From: JANPBY01 sp963805505
Lineage (GTDB): Bacteria > Actinomycetota > Actinomycetes > DATJPE01
Direction: 5' to 3'
DNA: 64,000 bases
NCBI GenBank assembly: GCA_963805505.1
Contig: CAWDUP010000001.1
Coordinates: 248,001-312,000, forward strand
Shown: positions 1 to 8,041 of the stretch, piece after piece
Layout: each line of letters opens with the position of its first letter
Numbering within the stretch: the stretch's first letter is position 1
The notes under the pieces: generated by a model
Database searches by the model: none
What the model saw: only the letters and a program-made list of their open reading frames with translations
Told to the model about the DNA's origin: nothing
Position numbers and translations under genes: made by a program

Positions 1-872
1 ACATCAACGCCAAGTACCACCCAGACATCGAACTGCCCCCGGCGATCTGGGCGACCACCCGTGCTGACGAGGCACTCGCCGACGTCGACGTCGTCGTCCT
101 CGCCATTCCCTCCCAGGTGCTGCGTGACAACTTGGCACGGTGGCGCGAGCTGGTGCCCTCTCAGGCAATCCTGGTCAGTCTCATGAAAGGCATCGAGCTC
201 GGGACGACGATGCGGATGAGCGAGGTCATCGCCGAGGTCGCCGACGTCGCGGACGAGCGGGTCGCTGTGGTCTCTGGACCAAACCTCGCGCGTGAGATCG
301 CGTTGCGGCAACCCGCGGCAACAGTTGTCGCCTGCACTGACGCCGAGGCGGGCCAGCGGCTTCAGGATGCGTCGCTGACGCCGTACTTTCGGCCCTACAC
401 GAACACCGACGTCATCGGTGTCGAGATTGGCGGGGCCACCAAGAACGTGATCGCGCTGGCCAACGGGATGGCTGTGGGCCTCGGCTACGGCACGAACACC
501 CAGTCCTCGCTGATCACCCGGGGCCTGGCCGAGAGCGCCCGCCTCGGGGCTGCGCTGGGGGCAGACCCGATGACCTTCGCCGGGCTCGCTGGGATCGGCG
601 ACCTCGTGGCCACGTGCACCTCCCCACTGTCGCGCAACCGCACGTTCGGGGAGAACCTGGGACGTGGCAGGTCGGTCGAGGAAACCATTGCGCACACCCA
701 GCAGACCTGCGAAGGCGTGAAGTCATGCCAGTCGATTCTCGACCTCGCGCGCAAGCACGACGTCGATATGCCCTTTACCGAGCAGGTCGTCGAAGTCGTC
801 CACCACGGCGTCTCGCCGCGCGAGATGCTCGGCCGGCTGATGTCCCGTGAGGCCAAGGCCGAAGGAGTCTGA
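1..872 (+). CDS. gpsA: NAD(P)H-dependent glycerol-3-phosphate dehydrogenase, 5' end missing
   Basis: Reduces dihydroxyacetone phosphate to sn-glycerol-3-phosphate, the backbone precursor of phospholipids, in the cytoplasm. The reading frame is open from base 3 and gives 289 residues; the family is usually about 330, so roughly 45 N-terminal residues with the first nucleotide-binding glycine motif lie outside the window. Visible hallmarks are VVLAIPS near the N-terminal fold, SGPNLAREI, the catalytic-lysine segment EIGGATKNVIALANG, and the C-terminal AGIGDLVATCTSPLSRNR block. The gene ends 3 bp before the convergent PLP lyase. Identification is secure; only the start is unseen. Confidence 0.96.
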   Translation, partial: INAKYHPDIELPPAIWATTRADEALADVDVVVLAIPSQVLRDNLARWRELVPSQAILVSLMKGIELGTTMRMSEVIAEVADVADERVAVVSGPNLAREIALRQPAATVVACTDAEAGQRLQDASLTPYFRPYTNTDVIGVEIGGATKNVIALANGMAVGLGYGTNTQSSLITRGLAESARLGAALGADPMTFAGLAGIGDLVATCTSPLSRNRTFGENLGRGRSVEETIAHTQQTCEGVKSCQSILDLARKHDVDMPFTEQVVEVVHHGVSPREMLGRLMSREAKAEGV

Positions 873-875
873 ACC

Positions 876-1979
876 TCAGCCCCGCGCCTCCAGCGCCGCG
901 GCGAGGTCGCTCCACAGGTCTTCAACATCCTCGATCCCCACCGACAGCCGGAGCAGGCCGGGTGGCACCAGTGGGCTCTCACCGGGCCAGCTGCGTCGCC
1001 TCTCGAGTGTGGACTCGACACCGCCCAGGCTGGTCGCGTGCACCCACAGGCGTACGTGTTCGCACACCGCGTCAGCGGCGGCGCCGTCGGCCAGCTCGAT
1101 CGAGAGCATGAACCCGAAGGAGTCCCACTCCCTGGCGGCCACCCGATGCCCCGGATCGTCGGGCAGGCCGGGATAGCGAACTCGGGTGACTGCGGGGTGC
1201 TGGCTGAGCCGGCGAGCAAGTTCACCCGCGGTCGCGGCGGAGCGCTCGTGGCGCAACGGCAGGGTCCGTAGACCGCGCAGAGCGAGCCAGGACTCCAACG
1301 GCCCTGGAATGCTCCCGTTGAGATGTCGTGCCGTGATGAGCTCGTCGGCCACCGACGGCTGGCCACTCACGAGGACACCGAGCAGGACGTCGGAGTGTCC
1401 GGCGAGCTGTTTGGTGGCGCTATGCATGACCAGGTCGGCTCCGAGGGCCAGCGGGCGAACCGCCATGGGTGTCGTGAACGTGTTGTCGACCACGAGGGTC
1501 GCGCCGGCGGCCCGGGCCGCTGCTGACGCTTGGCCAAGATCGGTAACGCCCATCAACGGGTTCGACTCCGTCTCCACCCACACCAGGTCCGCTCCAGAGC
1601 AGGCCTCGGCAACTGCGAGGGAGTCAGTCGTGTCCACGAGGCGGACCGCGAGACGGCCCGAAGAGGCGTGGGCGCTCAGGACGGCGGCTGTGCCGGTGTA
1701 CGGCGTCGCTGGCGCGACGACAACGGCTCCGTGCGGCAGCGGCTCGACGACCGCAGCCAGGGCGGCCATGCCGCTGGGGTAGGCCACGGCATGACCACCC
1801 TCCAATGCGCCGACCGCACTCTCCAGAGCCGCCCAGGTGGGATTGCCCTCGCGCGCATATGCGAGGTCTCCACCCGCATGAAAGGTGGAACTCAGCACGA
1901 CCGGGACGTTCATCGGCGATCCCGGAGTGCTGGCCGGGCGTCCGGCCGTGACGGCCAGGGTCGAGCGGGCAAGGTCCAT
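876..1979 (-). CDS. Cys/Met metabolism PLP-dependent enzyme (cystathionine gamma-lyase/synthase-like)
   Basis: A 367-residue member of the Cys/Met metabolism PLP family, which performs gamma- or beta-elimination or replacement on sulfur amino acids. The PLP-binding lysine is K190 in HSATKQLAGHSD; other family blocks are YAREGNPTWAALE (about 42-54), YPSGMAAL (67-74) and VVDNTFTTP (163-171). The protein is slightly shorter than the usual 380-400 residues. Whether it acts as lyase, synthase or methionine gamma-lyase cannot be told from sequence alone. The ATG lies 6 nt after a TATCCT -10 hexamer (minus strand), so it is probably leaderless. It is divergent from ddl and convergent with gpsA. Confidence 0.88.
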   Translation of the reverse strand: MDLARSTLAVTAGRPASTPGSPMNVPVVLSSTFHAGGDLAYAREGNPTWAALESAVGALEGGHAVAYPSGMAALAAVVEPLPHGAVVVAPATPYTGTAAVLSAHASSGRLAVRLVDTTDSLAVAEACSGADLVWVETESNPLMGVTDLGQASAAARAAGATLVVDNTFTTPMAVRPLALGADLVMHSATKQLAGHSDVLLGVLVSGQPSVADELITARHLNGSIPGPLESWLALRGLRTLPLRHERSAATAGELARRLSQHPAVTRVRYPGLPDDPGHRVAAREWDSFGFMLSIELADGAAADAVCEHVRLWVHATSLGGVESTLERRRSWPGESPLVPPGLLRLSVGIEDVEDLWSDLAAALEARG

Positions 1980-1982
1980 GGC

Positions 1983-2006
1983 GCGAGGATAGGGCGAGGA
2001 TAGGGT
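1983..2006. promoter_or_regulatory. Divergent promoter with an 11-bp tandem duplication
   Basis: GCGAGGATAGG occurs twice back to back (1983-1993 and 1994-2004). On the minus strand the first copy supplies TATCCT (1991-1986), 6 nt before the ATG of the PLP lyase. On the plus strand TAGGGT (2001-2006) lies 6 nt before the ATG at 2013 that opens the ddl leader ORF. Both spacings fit leaderless transcription. Inference from position and consensus. Confidence 0.55.
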
Positions 2007-2012
2007 CGTCCG

Positions 2013-2033
2013 ATGAATGGGCGCCGGGGGTGA
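2013..2033 (+). CDS. Six-codon leader ORF (MNGRRG) coupled to ddl
   Basis: ATG at 2013 follows a TAGGGT hexamer by 6 nt and encodes MNGRRG before a TGA whose first two bases overlap the GTG start of ddl (GTGA overlap at 2030-2033). ddl itself has no clear Shine-Dalgarno. The arrangement suggests that ribosomes load on a leaderless mini-ORF and reinitiate at ddl. Function is inferred; no attenuator hairpin was found. Confidence 0.45.
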   Translation: MNGRRG

Positions 2034-3148
2034 GCGAGCCGAGCCCGCGGCCGCGCGTGGCCGTCGTCTTCGGCGGCCGCAGTGCTGAGCATGCGATCTC
2101 GTGCGTCAGCGCGGGAAGCGTCCTGGCGGCCCTCGATCGTGAGCGCTTCGACGTCGTGGCCGTCGGCATCACCAGGAGCGGGCGTTGGGTGCTCGCGGCC
2201 GACGACCCGGCTGCTCTGGAGATCCGGGGTGGCGAGCTGCCTGAGGTTGACGCGACCGGGCACCAGATCGTCTTGGCCGCTGACCCGACTGCCGGTGACC
2301 TCGTGGTCAGCGAACCGGGTCAGGTGCCTACGGTCCTCGGCGACGTCGACGTGGTGTTCCCACTCCTGCACGGCCCCTACGGCGAGGACGGCACGATCCA
2401 GGGTCTGCTCGAGCTGGCCGGAGTCCCGTACGTGGGGTCCGGCGTTCTCGCGTCCGCCCTGGCGATGGACAAGGCCATGGCCAAGGTGGTGCTCGAGGCG
2501 CACGGATTGCCGGTCGGCCGCCAGGTGGTGCTGACTTCGGCAGACCAGTCCTCCGGAGGCCCGGACCTTCGACGCAAGGTCGAAGCGGCCCTGGAGCTGC
2601 CGGTGTTCGTCAAACCGGCCAGGGCGGGCTCGTCGGTGGGGATCTCGAAGGTCGAGGACTGGGCTGACTTGGCGAGCGCGCTGGACGAGGCGTGGAGCCA
2701 CGACCCCAAGGTCGTGGTCGAGCAGGCGATAGCCGGTCGAGAGATCGAGTGCGGGGTCCTGGAGGGCGCTCCCGGTGAGCGCCCGCAGGCAAGTGTGTGC
2801 GCGGAGATCCGGGTTGCCGGGACTCATGCCTTCTACGACTTCGCCGCCAAATACCTCGACGAGAGCACCGAGTTCGACGTCCCAGCCCATGTGACGGACG
2901 CCGTGCAAGAACACGTCCAAGAGCTGGCCATTCAGGCATTCGAGGTCCTCGGCTGCGAGGGGTTGGCCCGGGTTGACTTCTTCCTGACTGCGGAGGGCGA
3001 GGTGATCCTCAACGAGGTCAACACGATTCCCGGCTTCACGCCGGTCTCGATGTTTCCGCGGATGTGGGCTGCCAGCGGCGTGGACTATGCCGCGCTGGTG
3101 GACCGGCTCCTCACGACCGCCCTGGTCCGGCGTCCTGGGCTCAGGTAG
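2030..3148 (+). CDS. ddl: D-alanine--D-alanine ligase
   Basis: Cytoplasmic ATP-grasp ligase that makes D-Ala-D-Ala for peptidoglycan precursors. 372 residues, the normal family length. Diagnostic blocks are VVFGGRSAEHAISC at the N-terminus, FPLLHGPYGEDGTIQGLLE, YVGSGVLASALAMDK, FVKPARAGSSVGISKV in the ATP-grasp region, and the C-terminal metal and substrate segment VDFFLTAEGEVILNEVNTIPGFTP. The GTG start is the only one that retains the N-terminal strand; ATGs at 2013 and 2017 are out of frame. It overlaps the 6-codon leader ORF by 4 nt. Confidence 0.96.
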   Translation: MSEPSPRPRVAVVFGGRSAEHAISCVSAGSVLAALDRERFDVVAVGITRSGRWVLAADDPAALEIRGGELPEVDATGHQIVLAADPTAGDLVVSEPGQVPTVLGDVDVVFPLLHGPYGEDGTIQGLLELAGVPYVGSGVLASALAMDKAMAKVVLEAHGLPVGRQVVLTSADQSSGGPDLRRKVEAALELPVFVKPARAGSSVGISKVEDWADLASALDEAWSHDPKVVVEQAIAGREIECGVLEGAPGERPQASVCAEIRVAGTHAFYDFAAKYLDESTEFDVPAHVTDAVQEHVQELAIQAFEVLGCEGLARVDFFLTAEGEVILNEVNTIPGFTPVSMFPRMWAASGVDYAALVDRLLTTALVRRPGLR

Positions 3149-3171
3149 ATCAGTCAGCTAGATCAGTCAGC
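3146..3171. repeat. Perfect 13-bp direct repeat (x2) between ddl and the DUF3515 gene
   Basis: TAGATCAGTCAGC at 3146-3158 is followed immediately by an identical copy at 3159-3171. The first copy carries the ddl stop codon; the second overlaps the stop of the convergent DUF3515 gene. No stable hairpin is evident, so it is more likely a slippage duplication than a terminator. Confidence 0.8.
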
Positions 3172-3676
3172 CGGCCGGGATCGTGGACGAAACCGGGATG
3201 CTCAGCGCGACGAGGACATTCACTTCCGGCGCGTACGCCTTCGGCACGTCGACCTCGACATAGGCCAGCCGGCCGTCGGTGACGAACCGATAGCCGTTCG
3301 TCAGCTCGACCGGCAGCCAGTCGACCGTGGCCGACCCGTCCGGCCCCCCGATGGCGATGAGCTCGCTCGTCGGCTGCAACTGCGGCGGCCGGCCCGTGCC
3401 GCACCGCAACGTGATGGCGGGATCACCCCAGGCGGCCGTCAACGGCGAACCGGGATCGGTGGCTCGCTGATCGCCGCCCCCCAGCTGGCTGGGCAGCGCC
3501 GCATGCAACGCTGCGCAGGCGGTCTCGACAGACGCGTCAGACGGTGCCGGTGGATCCACCGCTACGGAGTTGGAGCACGCTGCGAGCGCCAGGCAGGCCA
3601 CGATGCACGCCGTTCGCACGGCTGCGCGGCTGCGCGGAAGCCGGCGTGCAGGGCTCAGAGGTGGACGACCGGGCAA
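3167..3676 (-). CDS. DUF3515 family lipoprotein
   Basis: 169-residue predicted secreted lipoprotein. A basic N-terminus precedes a hydrophobic stretch and the lipobox LAAC with the lipidated cysteine at about residue 34; a GTG at residue 20 (VRTACIV) would give a more typical signal-peptide length. The mature part matches my memory of DUF3515, a family of unknown function found near ddl and thiL in actinomycetes, with TACAALHAALP-like and LRCG-like blocks. Its annotated start overlaps the end of the upstream Lrp-like gene by 22 nt, so the two are probably one transcript. Confidence 0.75.
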   Translation of the reverse strand: MPGRPPLSPARRLPRSRAAVRTACIVACLALAACSNSVAVDPPAPSDASVETACAALHAALPSQLGGGDQRATDPGSPLTAAWGDPAITLRCGTGRPPQLQPTSELIAIGGPDGSATVDWLPVELTNGYRFVTDGRLAYVEVDVPKAYAPEVNVLVALSIPVSSTIPAG

Positions 3677-3891
3677 GTGAGGGTGCGGGTGATCCCGTCG
3701 ACGCCCTGCACGCGCGCCACCACCAGCTTGCCTAGCTCGTCGACGTTTTGGGCCTCGGCTCGGACGATCACGTCGTAGGGTCCAGTGACGTCCTCGGCCA
3801 TGGTCACCCCTTTGATGCCCGCGATCTCACGGGCGACGAGGGCGGCCTTGCCGACCTCGGTCTGAATGAGGATGTACGCCTGCACCACCAT
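3655..3891 (-). CDS. Stand-alone Lrp/AsnC ligand-binding (RAM) domain protein
   Basis: 78 residues that match only the effector-binding C-terminal domain of Lrp/AsnC regulators; there is no helix-turn-helix. It starts MVVQAYILIQTEVGKA and contains the GPYDVIV segment typical of the fold. Such single-domain proteins form ring oligomers and may sense amino acids or modulate full-length Lrp proteins. It lies in a larger open frame that runs antisense to thiL, but only this part has family similarity; the ATG at 3891 sets the normal N-terminus. It is divergent from thiL and probably cotranscribed with the DUF3515 gene. Confidence 0.85.
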   Translation of the reverse strand: MVVQAYILIQTEVGKAALVAREIAGIKGVTMAEDVTGPYDVIVRAEAQNVDELGKLVVARVQGVDGITRTLTCPVVHL

Positions 3892-3951
3892 GGCGGCCTC
3901 CCGGAAGACGGTGTCGGGCGGCGAACCTATCGCGAATACAAGGAGCACGTG

Positions 3952-4908
3952 ATGACCACCCCCGAACCCGGCTCGGTGGGCGAGCTCGGTGAGTTCGGTC
4001 TCGTGGCTGCCGTCACGGCTGGCCTGCGGCAGCCAAGGGGCGTTGAGGTCGGGCCGGGCGACGACGCGGCAGTCGTCGCCGCTCCTGATGCTCGGGTGGT
4101 GGTGACCACGGACGTGCTGGTCGAGGGGCGACACTTCCGACGGGATTGGTCGAGCGCCGCAGACGTCGGGCACAAAGCCGCGGCGCAGAGCCTGGCGGAC
4201 GTGGCCGCGATGGGCGCGCGACCGACCGCCGTGGTGGTCGGTTTTGCCTGCCCGCCCGAGCTCCCGGCCAGCTGGGCTGTCGAGATGGCGGAAGGACTCG
4301 CGCAGGAGTGCCAGGGGGTCGGGACTTCGGTGGTGGGCGGGGATGTCGTCCGCGGTGACGCCGTCATCGTGTCCGTGACCGCCCTGGGGGATCTGGCGGG
4401 GCGAGCGGCGATCCTTCGGTCTGGTGCCGTGGCGGGGGATTCCGTCGCCGTCTGTGGGCGGTTGGGATATTCCGCAGCGGGCTTCGCCGTCCTTCAGCGC
4501 GGCTTTCGCGCCCCGAGGACGCTGGTCGACGCGCACCGACGCCCGCGACCGCCGTACGCCCAAGGGGTCAAAGCCGCCATCGCGGGAGCCACGTCCATGT
4601 GCGATGTCAGCGACGGGTTGCTCGGCGACCTCGGTCACGTCGCGACCGCAAGCGGGGTGGGGATCAACCTGAACGCCGGCGCGTTCGACATCGACGAGGA
4701 CCTCACCAGCGCGGGCGCCGCGCTGGCCGTGGACCCCCTGTCGTGGGTGCTCACGGGTGGTGAGGACCATGCTTTGGTCGCGACCTTCCCGCCGGGCGTC
4801 CGGCGGCCCCGGGGCTGGCGTCTCGTCGGGACCGTGACGTCCGGGCAGGGCGTCCTCGTGGACGGCGAACCGTGGAGCGGCCCTGCCGGGCACGACCACT
4901 TCGCCTAG
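3952..4908 (+). CDS. thiL: Thiamine-monophosphate kinase
   Basis: ATP-dependent phosphorylation of thiamine monophosphate to the active cofactor thiamine diphosphate. 318 residues from the ATG at 3952, with AGGAG at 3941-3945 six nt upstream; an in-frame GTG sits directly before it. Family features: the N-terminal GELGEFGLVA, the metal-binding GPGDDAAVV, TTDVLVEGRHF, the AAQSLADVAAMGARP segment, GGDVVRGD, SMCDVSDGLLGDL and WVLTGGEDHALVATF. The stop codon overlaps the -10 hexamer of the next gene. Confidence 0.95.
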   Translation: MTTPEPGSVGELGEFGLVAAVTAGLRQPRGVEVGPGDDAAVVAAPDARVVVTTDVLVEGRHFRRDWSSAADVGHKAAAQSLADVAAMGARPTAVVVGFACPPELPASWAVEMAEGLAQECQGVGTSVVGGDVVRGDAVIVSVTALGDLAGRAAILRSGAVAGDSVAVCGRLGYSAAGFAVLQRGFRAPRTLVDAHRRPRPPYAQGVKAAIAGATSMCDVSDGLLGDLGHVATASGVGINLNAGAFDIDEDLTSAGAALAVDPLSWVLTGGEDHALVATFPPGVRRPRGWRLVGTVTSGQGVLVDGEPWSGPAGHDHFA

Positions 4909-4911
4909 CCT
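4906..4911 (+). promoter_or_regulatory. -10 hexamer TAGCCT of the FAD monooxygenase gene
   Basis: TAGCCT overlaps the thiL stop and lies 6 nt before the ATG at 4918, fitting a leaderless start. The 15-mer TAGCCTGCGGACATG is repeated exactly at the CoA-transferase start (50050-50064). Confidence 0.55.
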
Positions 4912-4917
4912 GCGGAC

Positions 4918-6063
4918 ATGTCGGTTGAAGGCGATCGTCCGGACCTGGACACCTTGATCATCGGCGCGTCGGCCGCCGGTCTCGCAACCGCCGCGATGCT
5001 GAAACGAGCCGCGCACCGCTTCGAGCTCCTCGAGGCGGCCGATGTCGTAGGGACGGCCTGGCGCCACCACTACGACCGACTGCACCTGCACACCCCGAAG
5101 TCAGGGTCCGCGTTGCCCGGGCTCGCGATGCCCTCGCAGTGGCCGCGCTATCCGTCGCGCGAGCAGATGGTCGACTACCTGGAGCGATATCAGGCGCATC
5201 ACGGGCTGACGCCGAGATTCGGGGAGCGGGCGACGCGGGTCCAACCTCGCGACGGCGGCTGGGTGGTGCACACAGCCAACCGCGAGTGGACGAGCCGGAC
5301 GGTCGTCATCGCGACCGGGGCAGCTCGAGTGCCGGTTCGGCCGACCTGGCCCGGCGAGGCGGACTTCGCCGGTGACCTTCTGCACTCCAGCGAATACCGC
5401 AACGGCGCGTCCTGGGCAGGTCGCCAGGTCCTGGTCGTCGGCTTTGGCAACTCCGCCTGCGAGCAGGCGATCGACCTCGTGGAGTGTGGCGCGACGGCAC
5501 ACATTTCGGTGCGTTCCGCGGTCAACGTCGTGCCGCGAGACGTGCTGGGACTCGTACCGGTGCTGCAGCTGGGCATAGCGATGCGTCGACTTCCGCCCGC
5601 GGTCGCCGACGCGTTGGCTGCGCCCATGATCCGACTCACGGTCGGAGATCTGCGCAAGGTCGGGCTGCGCAAGCTTCCGTACGGCCCGAACACCCAGATG
5701 GCACGTGACCGCCACGTCCCGCTGCTGGACATCGGGACCATGGACCTCATCCGGAACGGCCAGCTTGCCGTCCACCCGGCCATCGAGCGATTCACACCCA
5801 GCGGCGTGGTGTTCGTCGACGGTCAGGAGCTCGACGTCGACGCCGTGATCCTGGGCACCGGATATCGTCCGGCGCTGGACGACTTCCTGCCGGACTGGCG
5901 GACCGTCTGCGACGAGCAGGGCCGTCCCCTGGTCTCCGGTGGCCCGACGGCCCTCCCGGGGCTCTATTTCTGCGGCCAGTACGTGTCCCCGTCGGGGATG
6001 CTGCGCGAGTGCGGGATCGAGGCCAAGCGGATCGCGCAGCACCTGACCGGTGCAGCGTTGTGA
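4918..6063 (+). CDS. Flavin-containing monooxygenase, YUCCA/BVMO-like NAD(P)/FAD oxidoreductase
   Basis: 381-residue two-dinucleotide-binding-domain flavoprotein. The FAD motif is IIGASAAGLA (about 14-23, a GxSAAG variant), the NAD(P)H motif is VVGFGNSACE (173-182), and the region between carries FAGDLLHSSEY (150-160), close to the FxGxxxHxxxY fingerprint of flavin monooxygenases. ILGTGYRP sits near the C-terminal ATG-type motif. It likely oxygenates a small nucleophilic or carbonyl substrate with O2 and NADPH; the substrate is unknown. No pathway partners lie beside it, and it probably has its own leaderless promoter. Confidence 0.85.
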   Translation: MSVEGDRPDLDTLIIGASAAGLATAAMLKRAAHRFELLEAADVVGTAWRHHYDRLHLHTPKSGSALPGLAMPSQWPRYPSREQMVDYLERYQAHHGLTPRFGERATRVQPRDGGWVVHTANREWTSRTVVIATGAARVPVRPTWPGEADFAGDLLHSSEYRNGASWAGRQVLVVGFGNSACEQAIDLVECGATAHISVRSAVNVVPRDVLGLVPVLQLGIAMRRLPPAVADALAAPMIRLTVGDLRKVGLRKLPYGPNTQMARDRHVPLLDIGTMDLIRNGQLAVHPAIERFTPSGVVFVDGQELDVDAVILGTGYRPALDDFLPDWRTVCDEQGRPLVSGGPTALPGLYFCGQYVSPSGMLRECGIEAKRIAQHLTGAAL

Positions 6064-6081
6064 CGACGGCTGGAGCGAGGT

Positions 6082-6267
6082 CTAGCGGACGACCTTGCCG
6101 GCCTTGATGCAGGCGGCGCACACGTCGAGGCGCTTCGGAGTTCCACCGACGGTCACGCGCATACGCTGGATGTTGGGGTTCCAGCGGCGAGACGTACGGC
6201 GATGCGAGTGCGAGATGCTGTTGCCGAAGCTCGGCTTCTTGCCGCAGACGTCGCAGGTGGCAGCCAC
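6082..6267 (-). CDS. rpmB: 50S ribosomal protein L28, zinc-binding form
   Basis: 61 residues starting GTG (VAATCDVCGKKP), with CTCC/GGAG Shine-Dalgarno complement at 6274-6277. Cysteines C5, C8, C50 and C53 form two CxxC pairs, marking the zinc-ribbon (C+) version of L28. HSHRRTSRRWNPNIQ is the family core. It is transcribed opposite to the flanking genes, as is common at this locus in actinomycetes. A zinc-free paralogue elsewhere in the genome is possible, but nothing in the window shows it. Confidence 0.95.
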   Translation of the reverse strand: MAATCDVCGKKPSFGNSISHSHRRTSRRWNPNIQRMRVTVGGTPKRLDVCAACIKAGKVVR

Positions 6268-6376
6268 GGGGAACTCCAAACGAAAAGGGTGTGGGCGCCC
6301 GACGATGGCCAGGCGACTGCTCAAGGCTACCCGAGCCGGTTGGTCATGGTCCAACTCGACGTGAGCGTCGCGAGGG

Positions 6377-6382
6377 TAGCCT
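6377..6382 (+). promoter_or_regulatory. -10 hexamer TAGCCT before the DAK2-domain gene
   Basis: TAGCCT lies 8 nt before the ATG at 6391, within the range for a leaderless or nearly leaderless mRNA. It also supports 6391 over upstream in-frame starts. Confidence 0.5.
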
Positions 6383-6390
6383 CGCACCTC

Positions 6391-8028
6391 ATGAGCGGAG
6401 CCCGAGCCACGTCGCCCCTCGGCGCGCACGGATCGGTGCATGCGGCGCAGGTCCGGGCGTGGTGCCGAGCCGGGTTGGTCGCGCTCGGCGACGCGCGCGC
6501 AGAGATCGACGCGCTCAACGTCTATCCCGTCCCTGACGGGGACACGGGGACGAACCTGTTCCTCACGATGGAATCAGCGGTCGACGCGCTCGGGCCGGAC
6601 TCGCAGGACTTGGCCTCCGATCTGCCGGAGACGGTCGCCGCGGTCGCGCACGGCGCGCTGCTCGGCGCCCGCGGAAACTCAGGGGTCATCCTGAGCCAGT
6701 ACTTTCGCGCCGTGGCCGACGTCCTCGGCGAGGGCACGCCACGCTCGGGTGCCGAACTGCTCCGCCAGGCGCTGCGGGCCGCCTCGGAGGCGGGGTACGT
6801 CGCCGTGGCTCAACCGGTTGAGGGAACGATCCTGTCGGTGGTTCGCGCCGCAGCCGCAGCTGCCGAGCAGGTCGACGGGAATGACGCGCTGGCTGTGGCG
6901 AGGGCAGCAGCCGAGGCAGCCCACGAGGCGCTGGACCGGACACCCGAGCAGCTCGAGGCGCTGCGTCGGGCTGGTGTGGTGGACGCCGGAGGGCGCGGCG
7001 CCGTCGTACTTCTCGACGCCCTGTTCCAGGTGATGTCCGGGGTGGAACCGAAGACCACGAGCCGACCCGCCCATCTACCGGTTCCGTCCTTTGCCCACGG
7101 CGAGGCGGTCGACCTCGGTGGGCCGTCCTTCGAGGTGATGTACCTGCTGGAGGCCTCGAGTGAGCCGATCCCTGCCCTTCGCGAGGCTTTGGGTGGGATC
7201 GGGGACTCCTTGCTCATCGTCGGCGGTGACGGGCTGTGGAACGTTCACGTCCATGTCGACGACGTGGGCGCGGCCATCGAGGCCGGCATCACCGCCGGCC
7301 GGCCCTATCGCATCGCCGTCACCCATTTCCGCGACCAGGTGTCGGGCGGTCGGGAGTCGCTGGCGCCAAGCCGCGCCGTCGTCGCGGTGGCGGCAGGTGA
7401 GGGTCTCGCCACCCTCTACGAGACCGCGGGGGCGGTTGTCGTGCGCTCCGCCGCCGGCGCGAAGCCGGCGACCCGAGACGTGCTCCGGTCGATCGAGCGT
7501 TCGCAGGCGCCGGAGGTCGTGGTGCTGCCGCACGACAAGGACGTCCTGGCCGTCGCCGAGGCGGCCGCCGACCAGGCCCGGGCCACGGGAGTGCGGGTGG
7601 CCGTCATCCCGACCCGAGCGACCGTGCAGGTCCTGGCCGCTTTGGCCGTGCACGACAGTGCCCGCCGGTTCGACGACGATGTCGTGGCCATGACCGCCGC
7701 CGCCCGAGCCACGCGCCACGCCGAGGTGACGCTCGCGACCCGTGAGGCCCTGACGATGGCTGGGGTGTGCCAGCCCGGCGACGTCTTGGGCATGCTCGAG
7801 GACGACGTGGCGGTCATCGGAGCAGATGTCTCCGAGGTCTCGACGACGCTGCTCGACCGGCTGCTCGCGGCTGGCGGAGAGCTGGTCACGATCGTGACCG
7901 GAGCCGAGGCAGGCGATGCGCTGGCCGGTCAGCTGCTCGACCACCTGCGACGGACCCATCCCGAGGTCGAGACGACCGTCTACGAGGGTGGGCAGACGCA
8001 CTATCCCGTGCTCGTCGGGGTCGAGTGA
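6391..8028 (+). CDS. DAK2 (DhaL)-domain kinase, FakA-like fatty-acid kinase
   Basis: 545 residues. The N-terminal DhaL-type nucleotide-binding domain shows NVYPVPDGDTGTN (about 43-55) with its metal-binding aspartates, followed by HGALLGARGNSGVILSQ and VDAGGRGAVVLLDAL. The C-terminal half is the DAK1-like domain seen in FakA. FakA phosphorylates fatty acids held by the DegV-type protein FakB; no fakB is visible here. The start at 6391 (MSGARAT) is chosen because upstream codons overlap the rpmB promoter and lack similarity. It is followed 13 bp later by recG, a conserved actinomycete pair. Confidence 0.85.
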   Translation: MSGARATSPLGAHGSVHAAQVRAWCRAGLVALGDARAEIDALNVYPVPDGDTGTNLFLTMESAVDALGPDSQDLASDLPETVAAVAHGALLGARGNSGVILSQYFRAVADVLGEGTPRSGAELLRQALRAASEAGYVAVAQPVEGTILSVVRAAAAAAEQVDGNDALAVARAAAEAAHEALDRTPEQLEALRRAGVVDAGGRGAVVLLDALFQVMSGVEPKTTSRPAHLPVPSFAHGEAVDLGGPSFEVMYLLEASSEPIPALREALGGIGDSLLIVGGDGLWNVHVHVDDVGAAIEAGITAGRPYRIAVTHFRDQVSGGRESLAPSRAVVAVAAGEGLATLYETAGAVVVRSAAGAKPATRDVLRSIERSQAPEVVVLPHDKDVLAVAEAAADQARATGVRVAVIPTRATVQVLAALAVHDSARRFDDDVVAMTAAARATRHAEVTLATREALTMAGVCQPGDVLGMLEDDVAVIGADVSEVSTTLLDRLLAAGGELVTIVTGAEAGDALAGQLLDHLRRTHPEVETTVYEGGQTHYPVLVGVE

Positions 8029-8041
8029 GAGGCTCACACTC

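Noticed and set aside
3892..5091. Minus-strand extension of the Lrp-like gene across thiL
   Set aside because: Only the last 78 codons have family similarity and they begin with a proper ATG; the rest is antisense to thiL.
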